DNA of 64,000 bases, taken from contig CALEXZ010000144.1 in the NCBI GenBank assembly GCA_937926195.1, positions 1-64,000 of the forward strand. Reading direction: 5' to 3'. The notes below the pieces were generated by a model that did not search any database, had not been told where the DNA came from, and was given only the letters and a program-made list of their open reading frames with translations. Position numbers and translations under genes: made by a program. The DNA comes from an uncultured Actinomyces sp. Lineage in GTDB: Bacteria; Actinomycetota; Actinomycetes; Actinomycetales; Actinomycetaceae. Shown piece after piece: positions 7,554 through 15,878 of this stretch (positions are counted from its first letter, which is position 1; the number at the start of each line of letters is the position of its first letter).

Positions 7554-8612
7554 TCACGCGGTCGTCTCACGGGAGGGGTTGATCGCTGCGCCGAGCGCGG
7601 CGACGGCCTCGTCGCGGAAGTCCCTCATCGCCGCCGACCAGGTGAACACGTCCGCACCGTGGTACATGCCCGGCTCCACGCGCACCTGCACCGCCACCCC
7701 CGCCTCCTTCAGACGCCGGGCGTAGTCACGGCACTCGTCCAGGAAGAGGTCGAGCTCTCCGACTCCGATCCAGGCCCTGGCGAGCCCGGCCAGGCTTCGG
7801 CGCCGGGCCGGCACCGCCCAGGGCCGTTCCTCTGCCTGCCCGGGGCGGTGAGACAGGTACGCCTGCCACGACTCGGCGTTGTTGCGCGCGGTCCATATGA
7901 ACATGCCCTGCCCGGGGACGGGGTTCCCGTCGGCGCCGGTGCGGTCGTCGAGCATGGGGTAGATGAGCAGCTGGAAGGCGAGCGGCAGGTTCTCGTCCAG
8001 GGCGCGCTGGGCGGTCGCTGCTGCGAGGCCGCCTCCGGCGCTGGCACCGCCGACCGCCACCCGCCGGGTGTCGATGTGCAGGTCCTCAGCCGCCTCGTGC
8101 ACCCACCGCAGGACGGCAGTGCAGTCGTCGATCGCCGCAGGGTAGGGGTGGCGGGGAGCCAGGCGGTAGTCGACACTGACGACCAGGCAGCCCAGCTCGC
8201 GGGCGATCCGCGAGCACAAGCCGTGGTCCTGTCCGGGGGAGCCGGCGACGAGCCCGCCGCCGTGGAACCACACGAGCGCCCCGGTTGGGCCGCTCTCGCA
8301 GCGTTCGGGAGTCTCGTACAGCCACACCGGTACCCGGGCCTGCGGGGTGTCCACGGTGCGTCGGGTGCCCAGCCCCGAGGGCACGACGACGCTGAGGACC
8401 CAGGACAGGACCGCCGGGACCGGGCTGTCAGGCAGGGGCTGGGGCTCACCGGAGCGCCCACGTCCCAGCACGAGCAGTGGCGCGCGCAGCTCGGGGCGCA
8501 CACGCTCCAGGTCCGGCTCCAGCGACCGGCGTCGCGCCGCCGTCCCGAGCGCCCCGAGACCGGCCAGGGCCAGGGCCGCCAGGGCGGCTGCGCCTGCGTG
8601 TCGACGTGCCAT
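7554..8612 (-). CDS. membrane-anchored alpha/beta-hydrolase esterase (HSL-type)
   Basis: 352 residues from ATG 8612 (MARRHAGAAALAAL), placed after a GAGCAC spacer and preceded by GCGGGAG. A hydrophobic stretch at residues 6-25 should act as a signal anchor. Residues 130-145 carry the oxyanion motif WFHGGGLVAG and residues near 208 the nucleophile elbow GGASAGGG, the pattern of hormone-sensitive-lipase-type carboxylesterases. A late Asp (GELDLFLDE) and His (PGMYHGAD) complete the triad. The role is hydrolysis of short-chain esters at the cell surface; the natural substrate is unknown. It is followed at once by tag. Confidence 0.85.
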   Translation of the reverse strand: MARRHAGAAALAALALAGLGALGTAARRRSLEPDLERVRPELRAPLLVLGRGRSGEPQPLPDSPVPAVLSWVLSVVVPSGLGTRRTVDTPQARVPVWLYETPERCESGPTGALVWFHGGGLVAGSPGQDHGLCSRIARELGCLVVSVDYRLAPRHPYPAAIDDCTAVLRWVHEAAEDLHIDTRRVAVGGASAGGGLAAATAQRALDENLPLAFQLLIYPMLDDRTGADGNPVPGQGMFIWTARNNAESWQAYLSHRPGQAEERPWAVPARRRSLAGLARAWIGVGELDLFLDECRDYARRLKEAGVAVQVRVEPGMYHGADVFTWSAAMRDFRDEAVAALGAAINPSRETTA

Positions 8613-8659
8613 CGTGTGCTCCCGCGTGAGGTGAGGACCGGAACCCGTACGCGCCCAGC

Positions 8660-10453
8660 CTAGGAGACCAGCGCCGCCCGGAAGGCCGCCTCGAGCTCTC
8701 CGTTGAGCCGGGCCATGAGCGAGGGCTCGACCTTTGTCACCTGGCGGTCGTAGGTCATGAGCCCGTTCGTCTCCCGCTCGACGTCGCTGACCTGCGTGTA
8801 GGTGCAGGCCGCCAGGCCGTGTGCGGCCAGAGGGATGAGCTGCTCGCGGTACAGGCGCGTGAGCGCCTGCGCCAGCTCCTCGGCGTCGGAGCTGAAGCCG
8901 TAGCCGAACTGGATCTCCTGCTCCCACGCGTGCCCGGGCACGGCCAGGTTGAGGCCACCGAACTCCGACAGGTAGAAGGGACGCCGGTCATGGCGCGGCG
9001 CCCGACGCAGCCGCAGGACGTAGCGGTGGCGTGAGCGCAGGTCGCCGCCGCCCTGGTCGAACCAGCCGGAGGCCGCGTCGACCAGGCGCGTGGGGTCCAG
9101 GCGGCGCACCGCCTCCTGTGCGCGACGGCTGTCGAACTGCCCCCAGCCCTCGTTGAAGGGCACCCACATGATGATGGAGGGGTGGCACCTCAGGTGGCGC
9201 ACCATCTGGGCGAGCTCACGGGCGAAGCGCTGCCGGTCGCGAGCCCGGCCGCGGCCGGTCCACAGGCGGAACAGGCGTGAGCGGTCCGGCACCGTGATCC
9301 CTAGCGCCTGGATGACGCCCGAGCCCTGGATCCCCAGCGGCGGCCTGCCGCCCGAGACCATGTCCTGCACCACCATGAGTCCCAGCCGGTCGCACAGGTG
9401 GTAGAAGCGGCGGCTCTCGACCTTGATGTGCACACGCACCGCGTTGAAGCCCATGGACTTGAGCACCCGCAGGTCGTGCTCCACGGCCGCGTCGTCGGGC
9501 GGGGTCATGCCCGACGACGGCCAGTAGCCCTGCGACAGGGGGGCGTTGACGAGCACCGGGGCCCCGTTGAGCAGGACCCGACGACGCCGACCGCTGCCGC
9601 CGTGGGGCGTGAGGCCCACGCTGCGCAGCCCCGCCCAGCTCGACACCTCGTCCTGGCCCACGCGCACCCGCACCCGGTACAGGGCGGGGGAGGCGGGGCT
9701 CCAGCGCTGCGGGTTCGCCAGGGGCACACGGCACCAGGTGCCGGTGCGGGCCGTGGCCGCCGTCTGCTCGCCGTCGGGCGCCACGACGCTGAGCTCACAG
9801 GCCACGGGCTGCTCGGCGTCGGACTCGACCCGCACGCGCAAGCCGTCCAGGCCTGCCAGTGGCTCCACCCGCAGACTGCGGACAGCAACCGGTGCCAGGG
9901 GCTCCATCCACGTTGTGCCCCAGATGCCCGAGGTCGCCGTGTACCAGATCGTCCGCGGCTCCAGCACCTGCTTACCGCGCTGGATCGAGGCCGTGTCCGT
10001 CGGGTCTGTCACCAGCACGACGAGCTCCAGGCCACCGCCCGCACCGTCCGGGCCGCCGGAGGTCTCCTCGGGGCCGAGCACGACCTCGACCGGCAGGTAG
10101 CCGCCCTCGTGCTCGGCCACGACGCGGCCACCCACCCGCACCTGGCAGGCGTGATCGACCGCGCTCAGCACGATCCGAAGCCGCCGTCCCGCCCACGAGG
10201 CGGGAACCTCGAGCCGACGACGGTAGACGAGCGTCTCGTCGGGCCCCAGGGCGCGGCCCACCCCCGAGTCGCGGGTCTCGATGGCGAAGGGGACGCGGAT
10301 CAGCGCCCACCCGTGCTCGGGCAGGTCCCGGCGTCCCAGGTCCGCGCCCGGCAGGACGACGTGCTCCCACCACCCGTCAAGCAGCGTGAACTCAGCGCGC
10401 TGAAGCATCGGGTCCGGGTGAGGCGTGTCCGTGGCAGCTCCTCTCGGTGCCAT
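8660..10453 (-). CDS. glycoside hydrolase family 2 protein
   Basis: 597 residues. An N-terminal jelly-roll sugar-binding domain (about 20-175), an immunoglobulin-like domain (about 185-285) and a TIM barrel are in the GH2 order. Acid/base E435 lies in WVPFNEGWGQFD and the likely nucleophile E497 in PFYLSEFGG. There is no signal peptide, so it acts in the cytoplasm. It resembles the short actinobacterial GH2 proteins of beta-galactosidase/glucuronidase type; the exact glycoside cannot be read from sequence. ATG 10453 has a TAGCAT hexamer six bases upstream. It is divergent from a HAD phosphatase gene and not accompanied by a sugar transporter. Confidence 0.85.
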   Translation of the reverse strand: MAPRGAATDTPHPDPMLQRAEFTLLDGWWEHVVLPGADLGRRDLPEHGWALIRVPFAIETRDSGVGRALGPDETLVYRRRLEVPASWAGRRLRIVLSAVDHACQVRVGGRVVAEHEGGYLPVEVVLGPEETSGGPDGAGGGLELVVLVTDPTDTASIQRGKQVLEPRTIWYTATSGIWGTTWMEPLAPVAVRSLRVEPLAGLDGLRVRVESDAEQPVACELSVVAPDGEQTAATARTGTWCRVPLANPQRWSPASPALYRVRVRVGQDEVSSWAGLRSVGLTPHGGSGRRRRVLLNGAPVLVNAPLSQGYWPSSGMTPPDDAAVEHDLRVLKSMGFNAVRVHIKVESRRFYHLCDRLGLMVVQDMVSGGRPPLGIQGSGVIQALGITVPDRSRLFRLWTGRGRARDRQRFARELAQMVRHLRCHPSIIMWVPFNEGWGQFDSRRAQEAVRRLDPTRLVDAASGWFDQGGGDLRSRHRYVLRLRRAPRHDRRPFYLSEFGGLNLAVPGHAWEQEIQFGYGFSSDAEELAQALTRLYREQLIPLAAHGLAACTYTQVSDVERETNGLMTYDRQVTKVEPSLMARLNGELEAAFRAALVS

Positions 10454-10459
10454 GTGCCC

Positions 10460-10465
10460 ATGCTA
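10460..10465 (-). promoter_or_regulatory. -10 element of the GH2 gene
   Basis: Minus-strand TAGCAT separated by GGGCAC from ATG 10453; no ribosome-binding site is present, which supports a leaderless transcript. Confidence 0.5.
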
Positions 10466-10614
10466 CGTGCAGCACACCGCCGGTTGGCGTCCTACGGCGC
10501 TCCCGCGCCCGTCCCGCCCGCCGCACCGTCGTCCCCGGCACGACCGTCCCCGTTAGTGTCGGTGTCCTTGGTCATGATCCCGCCCGGGCATGTGCTCTTG
10601 TCACCCGCGCAGGG

Positions 10615-10620
10615 CAGGAT
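10615..10620 (+). promoter_or_regulatory. -10-like element of the HAD gene
   Basis: CAGGAT followed by six bases and ATG 10627. The first base departs from the TANNNT pattern, so this is a weaker case. Confidence 0.35.
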
Positions 10621-10626
10621 CGCCCC

Positions 10627-11496
10627 ATGACGAGCACCCGCCCCGAGCCCACCGCCGCGCACGACCTGCCCGCCGAGATCGACCTGCGCCTGGTCGTCAC
10701 CGACATGGACGGCACCCTCCTGGACGACAGCTCCCGGCCCCCGGCGGGGCTCGGCGCCCTCATCGAGCGGATGCGTGCGCACGGGGTCGCCTTCTGCCCC
10801 GCCTCGGGCCGCCAGCTCGCCAACCTGCGTGCCGTCCTGGGCCCCGGTATCGACGACGGCCCCGTCATCCCGGAGAACGGCCTGTTCTCGCTCGTCGGCG
10901 GTGTCGAGCTCCACTCGGACCCGATGACGCGCGAGCAGGCGGTGCGGGTCATCGACGCCGTGCGGCAGGTGCACGAGCGCGGTGGCGACGTCGGGGCGGT
11001 CGTCGCCACGCGGCACGTCGCCTACGTCGAGCGTACTGACGAGGCCTTCACCAGCCAGGTCTCCACCTACTACGCCTCACGCGAGGCGGTCCGCGACCTC
11101 ACCGAGCTGGCGCTCGACGACGTCCTCAAGATCGCCGTCTACGACTTCGGTGTGGCCGAGCGCGACTCGGGGCCGCAGATCCGCCAGGCCGTCCCCGACC
11201 TGCAGACCGTCGCCTCCGGGCTGCACTGGACGGACGTCATGAGCACGGTCGGCTCCAAGGGCCGTGCGCTGAGCATCATCCAGGAGCACCTGGGTGTGAG
11301 TCCCGAGCAGACGGCGGTCTTCGGCGACTACCTCAACGACCTGGAGCTCTACGACCGCGCCCGGCTGGGCTTCGCCATGGCCAACGCCCACCCCGGCATC
11401 CTCCAGGCCGCCCCCTACGTCGCCCCGGCCAACACCGAGGACGGCGTGGTGCACACGGTCAACCTGCTGCTGGACCGGCTTCCCGCCGGACGCTGA
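10627..11496 (+). CDS. Cof-type HAD-superfamily phosphatase
   Basis: 289 residues. Motif I DMDGTLLDD (residues 25-33) holds the nucleophilic Asp. FCPASGRQ is motif II, a Lys precedes the cap, and motif III/IV appears as AVFGDYLNDLELY. The inserted C2-type cap places it among Cof/YidA-like phosphatases that hydrolyse sugar phosphates or flavin/pyridoxal phosphates in the cytoplasm. The start at 10627 fits the start of homology; the frame is open upstream to 10447 without conserved sequence. It stands alone and converges on the S4 gene six bases away. Substrate not predictable. Confidence 0.88.
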   Translation: MTSTRPEPTAAHDLPAEIDLRLVVTDMDGTLLDDSSRPPAGLGALIERMRAHGVAFCPASGRQLANLRAVLGPGIDDGPVIPENGLFSLVGGVELHSDPMTREQAVRVIDAVRQVHERGGDVGAVVATRHVAYVERTDEAFTSQVSTYYASREAVRDLTELALDDVLKIAVYDFGVAERDSGPQIRQAVPDLQTVASGLHWTDVMSTVGSKGRALSIIQEHLGVSPEQTAVFGDYLNDLELYDRARLGFAMANAHPGILQAAPYVAPANTEDGVVHTVNLLLDRLPAGR

Positions 11497-11502
11497 CGGG
11501 CG

Positions 11503-11964
11503 TCAGTTCTCGTCGAGGATCCTCTCAATGTCGACGGCGGGACCCGCGTCACGCAGGCGGTCGAGGGCGCGCCGTTCCTTCTTCGTCGGCCGCCCCGCAC
11601 CACGGTCGCGCACGATGGCGGCCGGGGCGTCCAAGGGCGAGGGCCGTGGGGGAGTGCGGTCGAGGTAGGCGGTGCGGGCGATGGGGGCACCGACCCTCTT
11701 GGACAGCAGCCGTAGCACGACGAGGTCACGGTCGAAGCCCTGGACCCGGTAGCGGACCTCGTCGCCGACGACGACGTGCTGCGCGGGCTTGGCACTCACG
11801 CCGTTGACCCGCACGTGACCGGCCCGGCAGGCGGCCGTGGCCGCCGACCGTGACCTGACCTGACGCACGCTCCACAGCCACACGTCCACCCGAACCGAGG
11901 CGGGGCCACCCGCCTCGGCGGCGGCACTCCGCGCCTGCGTGATCCTCGGGTCCTCGCCGTCCAT
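11503..11964 (-). CDS. hslR: S4-domain RNA-binding protein, Hsp15-like
   Basis: 153 residues. The S4 domain (about residues 23-75, VRVDVWLWSVRQVRSRSAATAACRAGHVRVNG as a helix-turn-beta unit) matches ribosome-associated Hsp15, which rescues stalled 50S subunits carrying peptidyl-tRNA. A basic C-terminal tail (GRPTKKERRALDRLRD) is typical of actinobacterial members. Its -10 element overlaps the last codons of the upstream HNH gene, so it can be expressed on its own. Confidence 0.85.
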   Translation of the reverse strand: MDGEDPRITQARSAAAEAGGPASVRVDVWLWSVRQVRSRSAATAACRAGHVRVNGVSAKPAQHVVVGDEVRYRVQGFDRDLVVLRLLSKRVGAPIARTAYLDRTPPRPSPLDAPAAIVRDRGAGRPTKKERRALDRLRDAGPAVDIERILDEN

Positions 11965-11970
11965 GCCCGG

Positions 11971-11976
11971 ATCCTA
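11971..11976 (-). promoter_or_regulatory. -10 element of hslR
   Basis: Minus-strand TAGGAT, six bases before ATG 11964, overlapping the 3' end of the upstream HNH gene (stop at 11974). Confidence 0.5.
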
Positions 11977-13056
11977 TCGGTGGCCGTGGGGCGTCGGTCG
12001 GGGCCGGCCCCGACGCCCCAGGCGTCCGGGCAGTCGGCCCCGGAGCCCCCTCTGTCCCCGACGCCCACGGCCTCGGCGCGAGCGGAGCACGAGGCCCGTT
12101 CCCAGCAGTGCCGAGCCGAGGACGAGGACCGCCACGAGGTCTGATCGCGCCAGCAGACCGTCGCCGACGGCGTCGAGGGCGCGGTTGGCACTGCCGAGCG
12201 GTCCGGGTGCCCCGTCGCCCCCGGCCGCACAGTCCTCGAGCACCGACCGCAGGGAGGCCGCGTCCGCCTCGGGCACCCCCAGCTCGTAGGCGGCCAGCAC
12301 CGACACGAAGCGCGCCGCGTAGGAGCACCGGAAGGCGTCGTCGGGCGGCCACCACCCCGATCCTCCCGCGGGGTCCCAGGTCCCCGTCTGGGTGGAGCCG
12401 ATCGGGCAGGTCGCGGGCCCGCAGGCCCCCTTGTCCTGGTTGGCCTCGCCGTCGACCGCCAGGAGGTTGAGCGGGTCGTTGGCGGCCAGCAGGCGCGTGC
12501 GCGCGTCCCACGCCCAGGCTCCGTGCGCGTACAGGTAGCTGAGCGGGACGACGTGGTCGATCTGGACCTGCGCGGAGGTGTCCGCACCCCGCGTGAAGCT
12601 GAGGACCGAGCCGGTGTAGGGGTCGTGGAGGGTCCCGGACCACACGGTGGCGTCCGGGCACACGCGTGCGCCCTGACCCACTCCCTCCTCAAGCGGCTGG
12701 AGGCCCTCGGCACGCGAGTAGTCGGCCTGCTCCAGGTCCCGCGAGAGGATCTCGTTACGCGTGTCGCAGCCGTCGCCGTCGACATCCTCCCAGGTCTGGC
12801 CGAACCAGCCGGTGCGCGAGCCGCCCTCGGCCCAGGACACCGCGGCGGGGGCGTCCTCGGGCAGGGCGGCCAGCGCCTCCAGGGCCTGGGCGGGAGTGAG
12901 CACGGCGTCACCGCGAGAGTCCCAGGGCACGGCGGGCGCCGCGACCGCGACCGGGGTGAGCAGGACGCTCACCAGCACCAGCACAGCCGCGGCGACACGG
13001 CACCGGGCCCGCCTTCCTGCGGCCCGACACCCGAGCACGACCGTCTCCACCGTCAT
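11974..13056 (-). CDS. exported HNH-family nuclease with C-terminal membrane anchor
   Basis: 360 residues. A signal peptide (residues 1-40, AAAVLVLVSVLL...AVAAP) is followed by a DUF1524/GmrSD-C-like HNH domain. D167-H168 (IDHVVPLSYLYAHGAWAW), N197 (LNLLA) and N206/K209 (EANQDKG) form the active-site set seen in secreted actinobacterial nucleases. Near residue 310 a hydrophobic segment (LVAVLVLGSALLGTGLVL) is followed by an Arg-rich tail, so the enzyme should stay attached outside the membrane. Similar proteins usually lack this anchor. Candidate roles are nutrient DNA degradation or defence at the surface. Start ATG 13056 has a six-base-spaced -10 element. Confidence 0.85.
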   Translation of the reverse strand: MTVETVVLGCRAAGRRARCRVAAAVLVLVSVLLTPVAVAAPAVPWDSRGDAVLTPAQALEALAALPEDAPAAVSWAEGGSRTGWFGQTWEDVDGDGCDTRNEILSRDLEQADYSRAEGLQPLEEGVGQGARVCPDATVWSGTLHDPYTGSVLSFTRGADTSAQVQIDHVVPLSYLYAHGAWAWDARTRLLAANDPLNLLAVDGEANQDKGACGPATCPIGSTQTGTWDPAGGSGWWPPDDAFRCSYAARFVSVLAAYELGVPEADAASLRSVLEDCAAGGDGAPGPLGSANRALDAVGDGLLARSDLVAVLVLGSALLGTGLVLRSRRGRGRRGQRGLRGRLPGRLGRRGRPRPTPHGHR

Positions 13057-13062
13057 GAGTCC

Positions 13063-13068
13063 AGGCTA
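13063..13068 (-). promoter_or_regulatory. -10 element of the HNH nuclease gene
   Basis: Minus-strand TAGCCT, then GGACTC, then ATG 13056. The leaderless layout removes any need for the Shine-Dalgarno sequence, which is absent. Confidence 0.5.
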
Positions 13069-13109
13069 GAGGGCACCCACGACACTATCCCCAGGCCGGG
13101 GCGCCGCGT

Positions 13110-14048
13110 TCAGGCGCCAGACGCCCGGTAGTCGGCCGCCAGGGCCGCCAGGACCTCCTCGTAGACGACGTCCGGGCTCAGGCGCCGCAGCTCCTCATTC
13201 AGCGTCGTCACCGGCTGGCGCCGGGGCATCGTGACGATCTGCGTGTGCGCGCCGTCGGGCGTGCAGATCCGCACCCGCTCCTGGTCCGCGCGCTCGATGC
13301 TCCACGTGCCGGCGGAGGTGTGCACCGCCACCTGGGCGATACCGGAGAAGCCCTCGACGTCCACCCGCTCCACCGCCACCCCCAGGCGCAGGCGCAGCCA
13401 GTGCAGCATGAGGGACAGGGAGGCGTTGGCGCGCTCGCCCGCGACGGTGACACTGTGGACCTCGTGCTCGCGCAGCACCGGCCCCAGTGTCGAGGCGACG
13501 ATGGCCCGCCACAGCGTCATACGCGTCCAGGCCAGGTCGATGTCCCCGCGCGTGTGGCTGGGGGCCAGCGTGTCGAGGGCCGCCGCCGGGTCGGGCTGGG
13601 CGGGGGTGTTCGTGATGCGTGTGCAGGCCAGGCGCCCCAGCGGGTCCGTCGCAGCCTGCTCGGGCAGCGTCGTCGGCCACCAGGTGACCACGGGCACGTC
13701 CGGCAGCAGGAAGGGCACGACGAGGGTCTCCGGGTGCGCCGCGGCCGCCCCGTGCGGACGCAGGACGAGGGTCTCGCCCGCCCCGGCGTCGTGACCCACG
13801 CGGATCTCAGCGTCGAGGGAGCCGGGGCGCGTCGCGGACTCGGTGTCGTCATCGGGGTGGACGAGGGCGATGATCCTGCTCGGGTGGTCCAGCGAGGCCC
13901 CGTGGGCCGCCGTCAGCGCCTCCTCCAGGTCCAGAGCGTTCGTGGAGATGAGGAGCGTGAGGACCCGCGAGCCGCCCATCGTCCCCTCTGCGTCGAGCAG
14001 CTCGGAGACGATGCGCTCGGTCGACGTGGCCGTGAGCGTGGTGATCAT
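13110..14048 (-). CDS. opcA: glucose-6-phosphate dehydrogenase assembly protein OpcA
   Basis: 312 residues. OpcA activates or assembles glucose-6-phosphate dehydrogenase in actinobacteria and cyanobacteria. Recognisable blocks are SRVLTLLI, HPSRIIALV, VPFLLPDVPVVTWWP and the C-terminal RRQPVTTLNEELRRLSPDVVYEEVL. Its ATG at 14048 overlaps the zwf stop as ATGA, implying translational coupling so that the activator is made together with its enzyme. Confidence 0.95.
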   Translation of the reverse strand: MITTLTATSTERIVSELLDAEGTMGGSRVLTLLISTNALDLEEALTAAHGASLDHPSRIIALVHPDDDTESATRPGSLDAEIRVGHDAGAGETLVLRPHGAAAAHPETLVVPFLLPDVPVVTWWPTTLPEQAATDPLGRLACTRITNTPAQPDPAAALDTLAPSHTRGDIDLAWTRMTLWRAIVASTLGPVLREHEVHSVTVAGERANASLSLMLHWLRLRLGVAVERVDVEGFSGIAQVAVHTSAGTWSIERADQERVRICTPDGAHTQIVTMPRRQPVTTLNEELRRLSPDVVYEEVLAALAADYRASGA

Positions 14049-15586
14049 GAGCGCCTCCAGGTGCGCGAGTCACGGGCAAGAAGGTCGTGGGCGCTGTCCG
14101 GGCCCCAGGAGCCGGGCACGTAGTCCTCCGGTGCGCCCGCGTGCGCCCAGTGCTCGATGACCGGGTCAAGGATCCGCCAGGACAGGTCCACCTCCCGCTG
14201 GTGCGGGAACAGGGGGGCGTCGCCTAGGAGGGCGTCGAGGATGAGGCGCTCGTAGGCCTCGGGGGACTCCTGGTTGAAGGACCCGCCGTAGGCGAAGTCC
14301 ATGAGCACGTCCCGCAGCTCCATCTGGGTGCCCGGCACCTTGGAGGCCAGGCGCATGGTCACGCCCTCGTCCGGCTGGATCCTCATGACGATCGCGTTGG
14401 CGCCGACGGCGGCGGTCGAGGCCGGGTCGAAGGGCAGGAACGGGGGCTTGCGGAAGACGACGGCGACCTCGGTCACCCGCCGGGCCAGACGCTTGCCGGC
14501 GCGTAGGTAGAAGGGCACGCCCGCCCAGCGCCGGGTGGCGATCTCCAGGCGCAGGGCCGCGAAGGTCTCGGTCGTGGAGTCGGCGGGAACCCCGCTCTCC
14601 TGCAGGTAGCCGGCGACCTCGGTACCGCCCTGGAAGCCGGCGGCGTAGCGTCCGCGCGCCGTCGTCGCCGCCAGGTCGAGCACGCCGGCGCGCTCCAGGC
14701 GCACGGCCGCCAGGACCTTCTCCTTCTCCGCGCGCACCGCCGAGGCCGCCATGGAGATCGGCTCCTCCATCGCGGTCAGGGCCAGCAGCTGCAGCAGGTG
14801 GTTCTGGATGACGTCACGGGCCGCGCCGATGGTGTCGTAGTAGCCGGCGCGCGAGCCGATGCCGATGTCCTCGGCCATCGTGATCTGCACGTGATCGACG
14901 TAGCGCTGGTTCCACAGGGGCTCGAAGATCGTGTTGGCGAAGCGCAGCGCCAGGATGTTCTGGACCGTCTCCTTACCCAGGTAGTGGTCGACGCGGAAGA
15001 CGTCGTCGGGCGGCACGATGCGTGCGACGAGGGCGTCGAGCTCGCTCGCCGAGGCACGGTCGTGCCCGAAGGGCTTCTCGATGACCACCCGCCGCCAGGC
15101 GGAGCCGGAGGCGGCCACGAGCCCGGAGGCGGCCACGCGCTCGGTCACCGCCGGGAACCAGCCCGGCGGGATCGACAGGTAGAAGGCGCGGTTGCCGCGC
15201 GTGCCGCGGGTCGCGTCCAGGTCCTCCACCACCCGGGTGAGACGGGCGTAGGCCTGCTCGTCCTCGAAGGAGTCCAGCGTGACGAAACGCATTCCGGCGG
15301 CCAGCTGCTCCCAGATGCTCTCGTGCCAGGCGGTGCGCGCGTGGGCCTCGACGGCCTCACGCACGTAGGCGCGCATCGCCTCGTCGTCCCAGTCGCGCCG
15401 ACCGACCCCCACCAGGCTGAAGGCGGGCGAGAGCAGTCCGCGGTTGGCCAGGTCGTAGATCGCAGGCAGGAGCTTGTGGCGTGCCAGGTCCCCGGTGATA
15501 CCGAACATGACCAGCACGCACGGGTCCGCCACACGCGGCATCCGCAGGTCGCGGGGGTCCAGGAGCGGGTTGTCGGAGGCGTTCAC
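14045..15586 (-). CDS. zwf: glucose-6-phosphate 1-dehydrogenase
   Basis: 513 residues from GTG 15586 (VNASDNPLLDPRDLRMPR), with AAGGAAGG eight bases upstream; the longer frame to 15934 overlaps the divergent gnd gene. The coenzyme site GITGDLARHKLLPA lies at residues 27-40, and the active-site peptide RVDHYLGKE near 197-205 contains the catalytic His and Lys. The enzyme oxidises glucose-6-phosphate to 6-phosphogluconolactone, making NADPH. With the divergent gnd gene it covers the two NADPH-forming steps of the oxidative pentose phosphate pathway; no phosphogluconolactonase gene is in the window. Confidence 0.96.
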   Translation of the reverse strand: MNASDNPLLDPRDLRMPRVADPCVLVMFGITGDLARHKLLPAIYDLANRGLLSPAFSLVGVGRRDWDDEAMRAYVREAVEAHARTAWHESIWEQLAAGMRFVTLDSFEDEQAYARLTRVVEDLDATRGTRGNRAFYLSIPPGWFPAVTERVAASGLVAASGSAWRRVVIEKPFGHDRASASELDALVARIVPPDDVFRVDHYLGKETVQNILALRFANTIFEPLWNQRYVDHVQITMAEDIGIGSRAGYYDTIGAARDVIQNHLLQLLALTAMEEPISMAASAVRAEKEKVLAAVRLERAGVLDLAATTARGRYAAGFQGGTEVAGYLQESGVPADSTTETFAALRLEIATRRWAGVPFYLRAGKRLARRVTEVAVVFRKPPFLPFDPASTAAVGANAIVMRIQPDEGVTMRLASKVPGTQMELRDVLMDFAYGGSFNQESPEAYERLILDALLGDAPLFPHQREVDLSWRILDPVIEHWAHAGAPEDYVPGSWGPDSAHDLLARDSRTWRRS

Positions 15587-15878
15587 AGCAGCCTTCCTTC
15601 TCGTGCGCCGCGCACGGTGCGCGTGCGCGCCCCACTGTACGCAGGTGCCCGCGGACACCGCTTCAGGTGGGGGACCGCGCCACAAGGGTGCCCGCCCGCC
15701 GACCCCGCACGTGACCCCCGCCCGCCCCGGTCCCTGGACCGGCTCCACCGGGCCGTGTCCGTCGTCGGGCGGCGGGTGGGGCGCTAGGCTCCCACCGAGG
15801 CCCGGCTGTGGACGCGCCAGAGCGCAGCCCGCGGTCGTGCCCGAGCCCCAGCAGCAGACCCCTGAGGAAGAGGCCCCC
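15587..15878. promoter_or_regulatory. divergent zwf / gnd promoter region
   Basis: 292 bp between the two start codons. TAGGCT at 15785-15790 is a likely -10 for gnd (5' leader about 80 nt). Minus-strand TACAGT at 15639-15634 is a likely -10 for zwf (leader about 45 nt). The zwf leader contains a GC-rich inverted repeat (GCGCGC...GCGCGGCGC). No coding frame is credible here. Confidence 0.4.
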
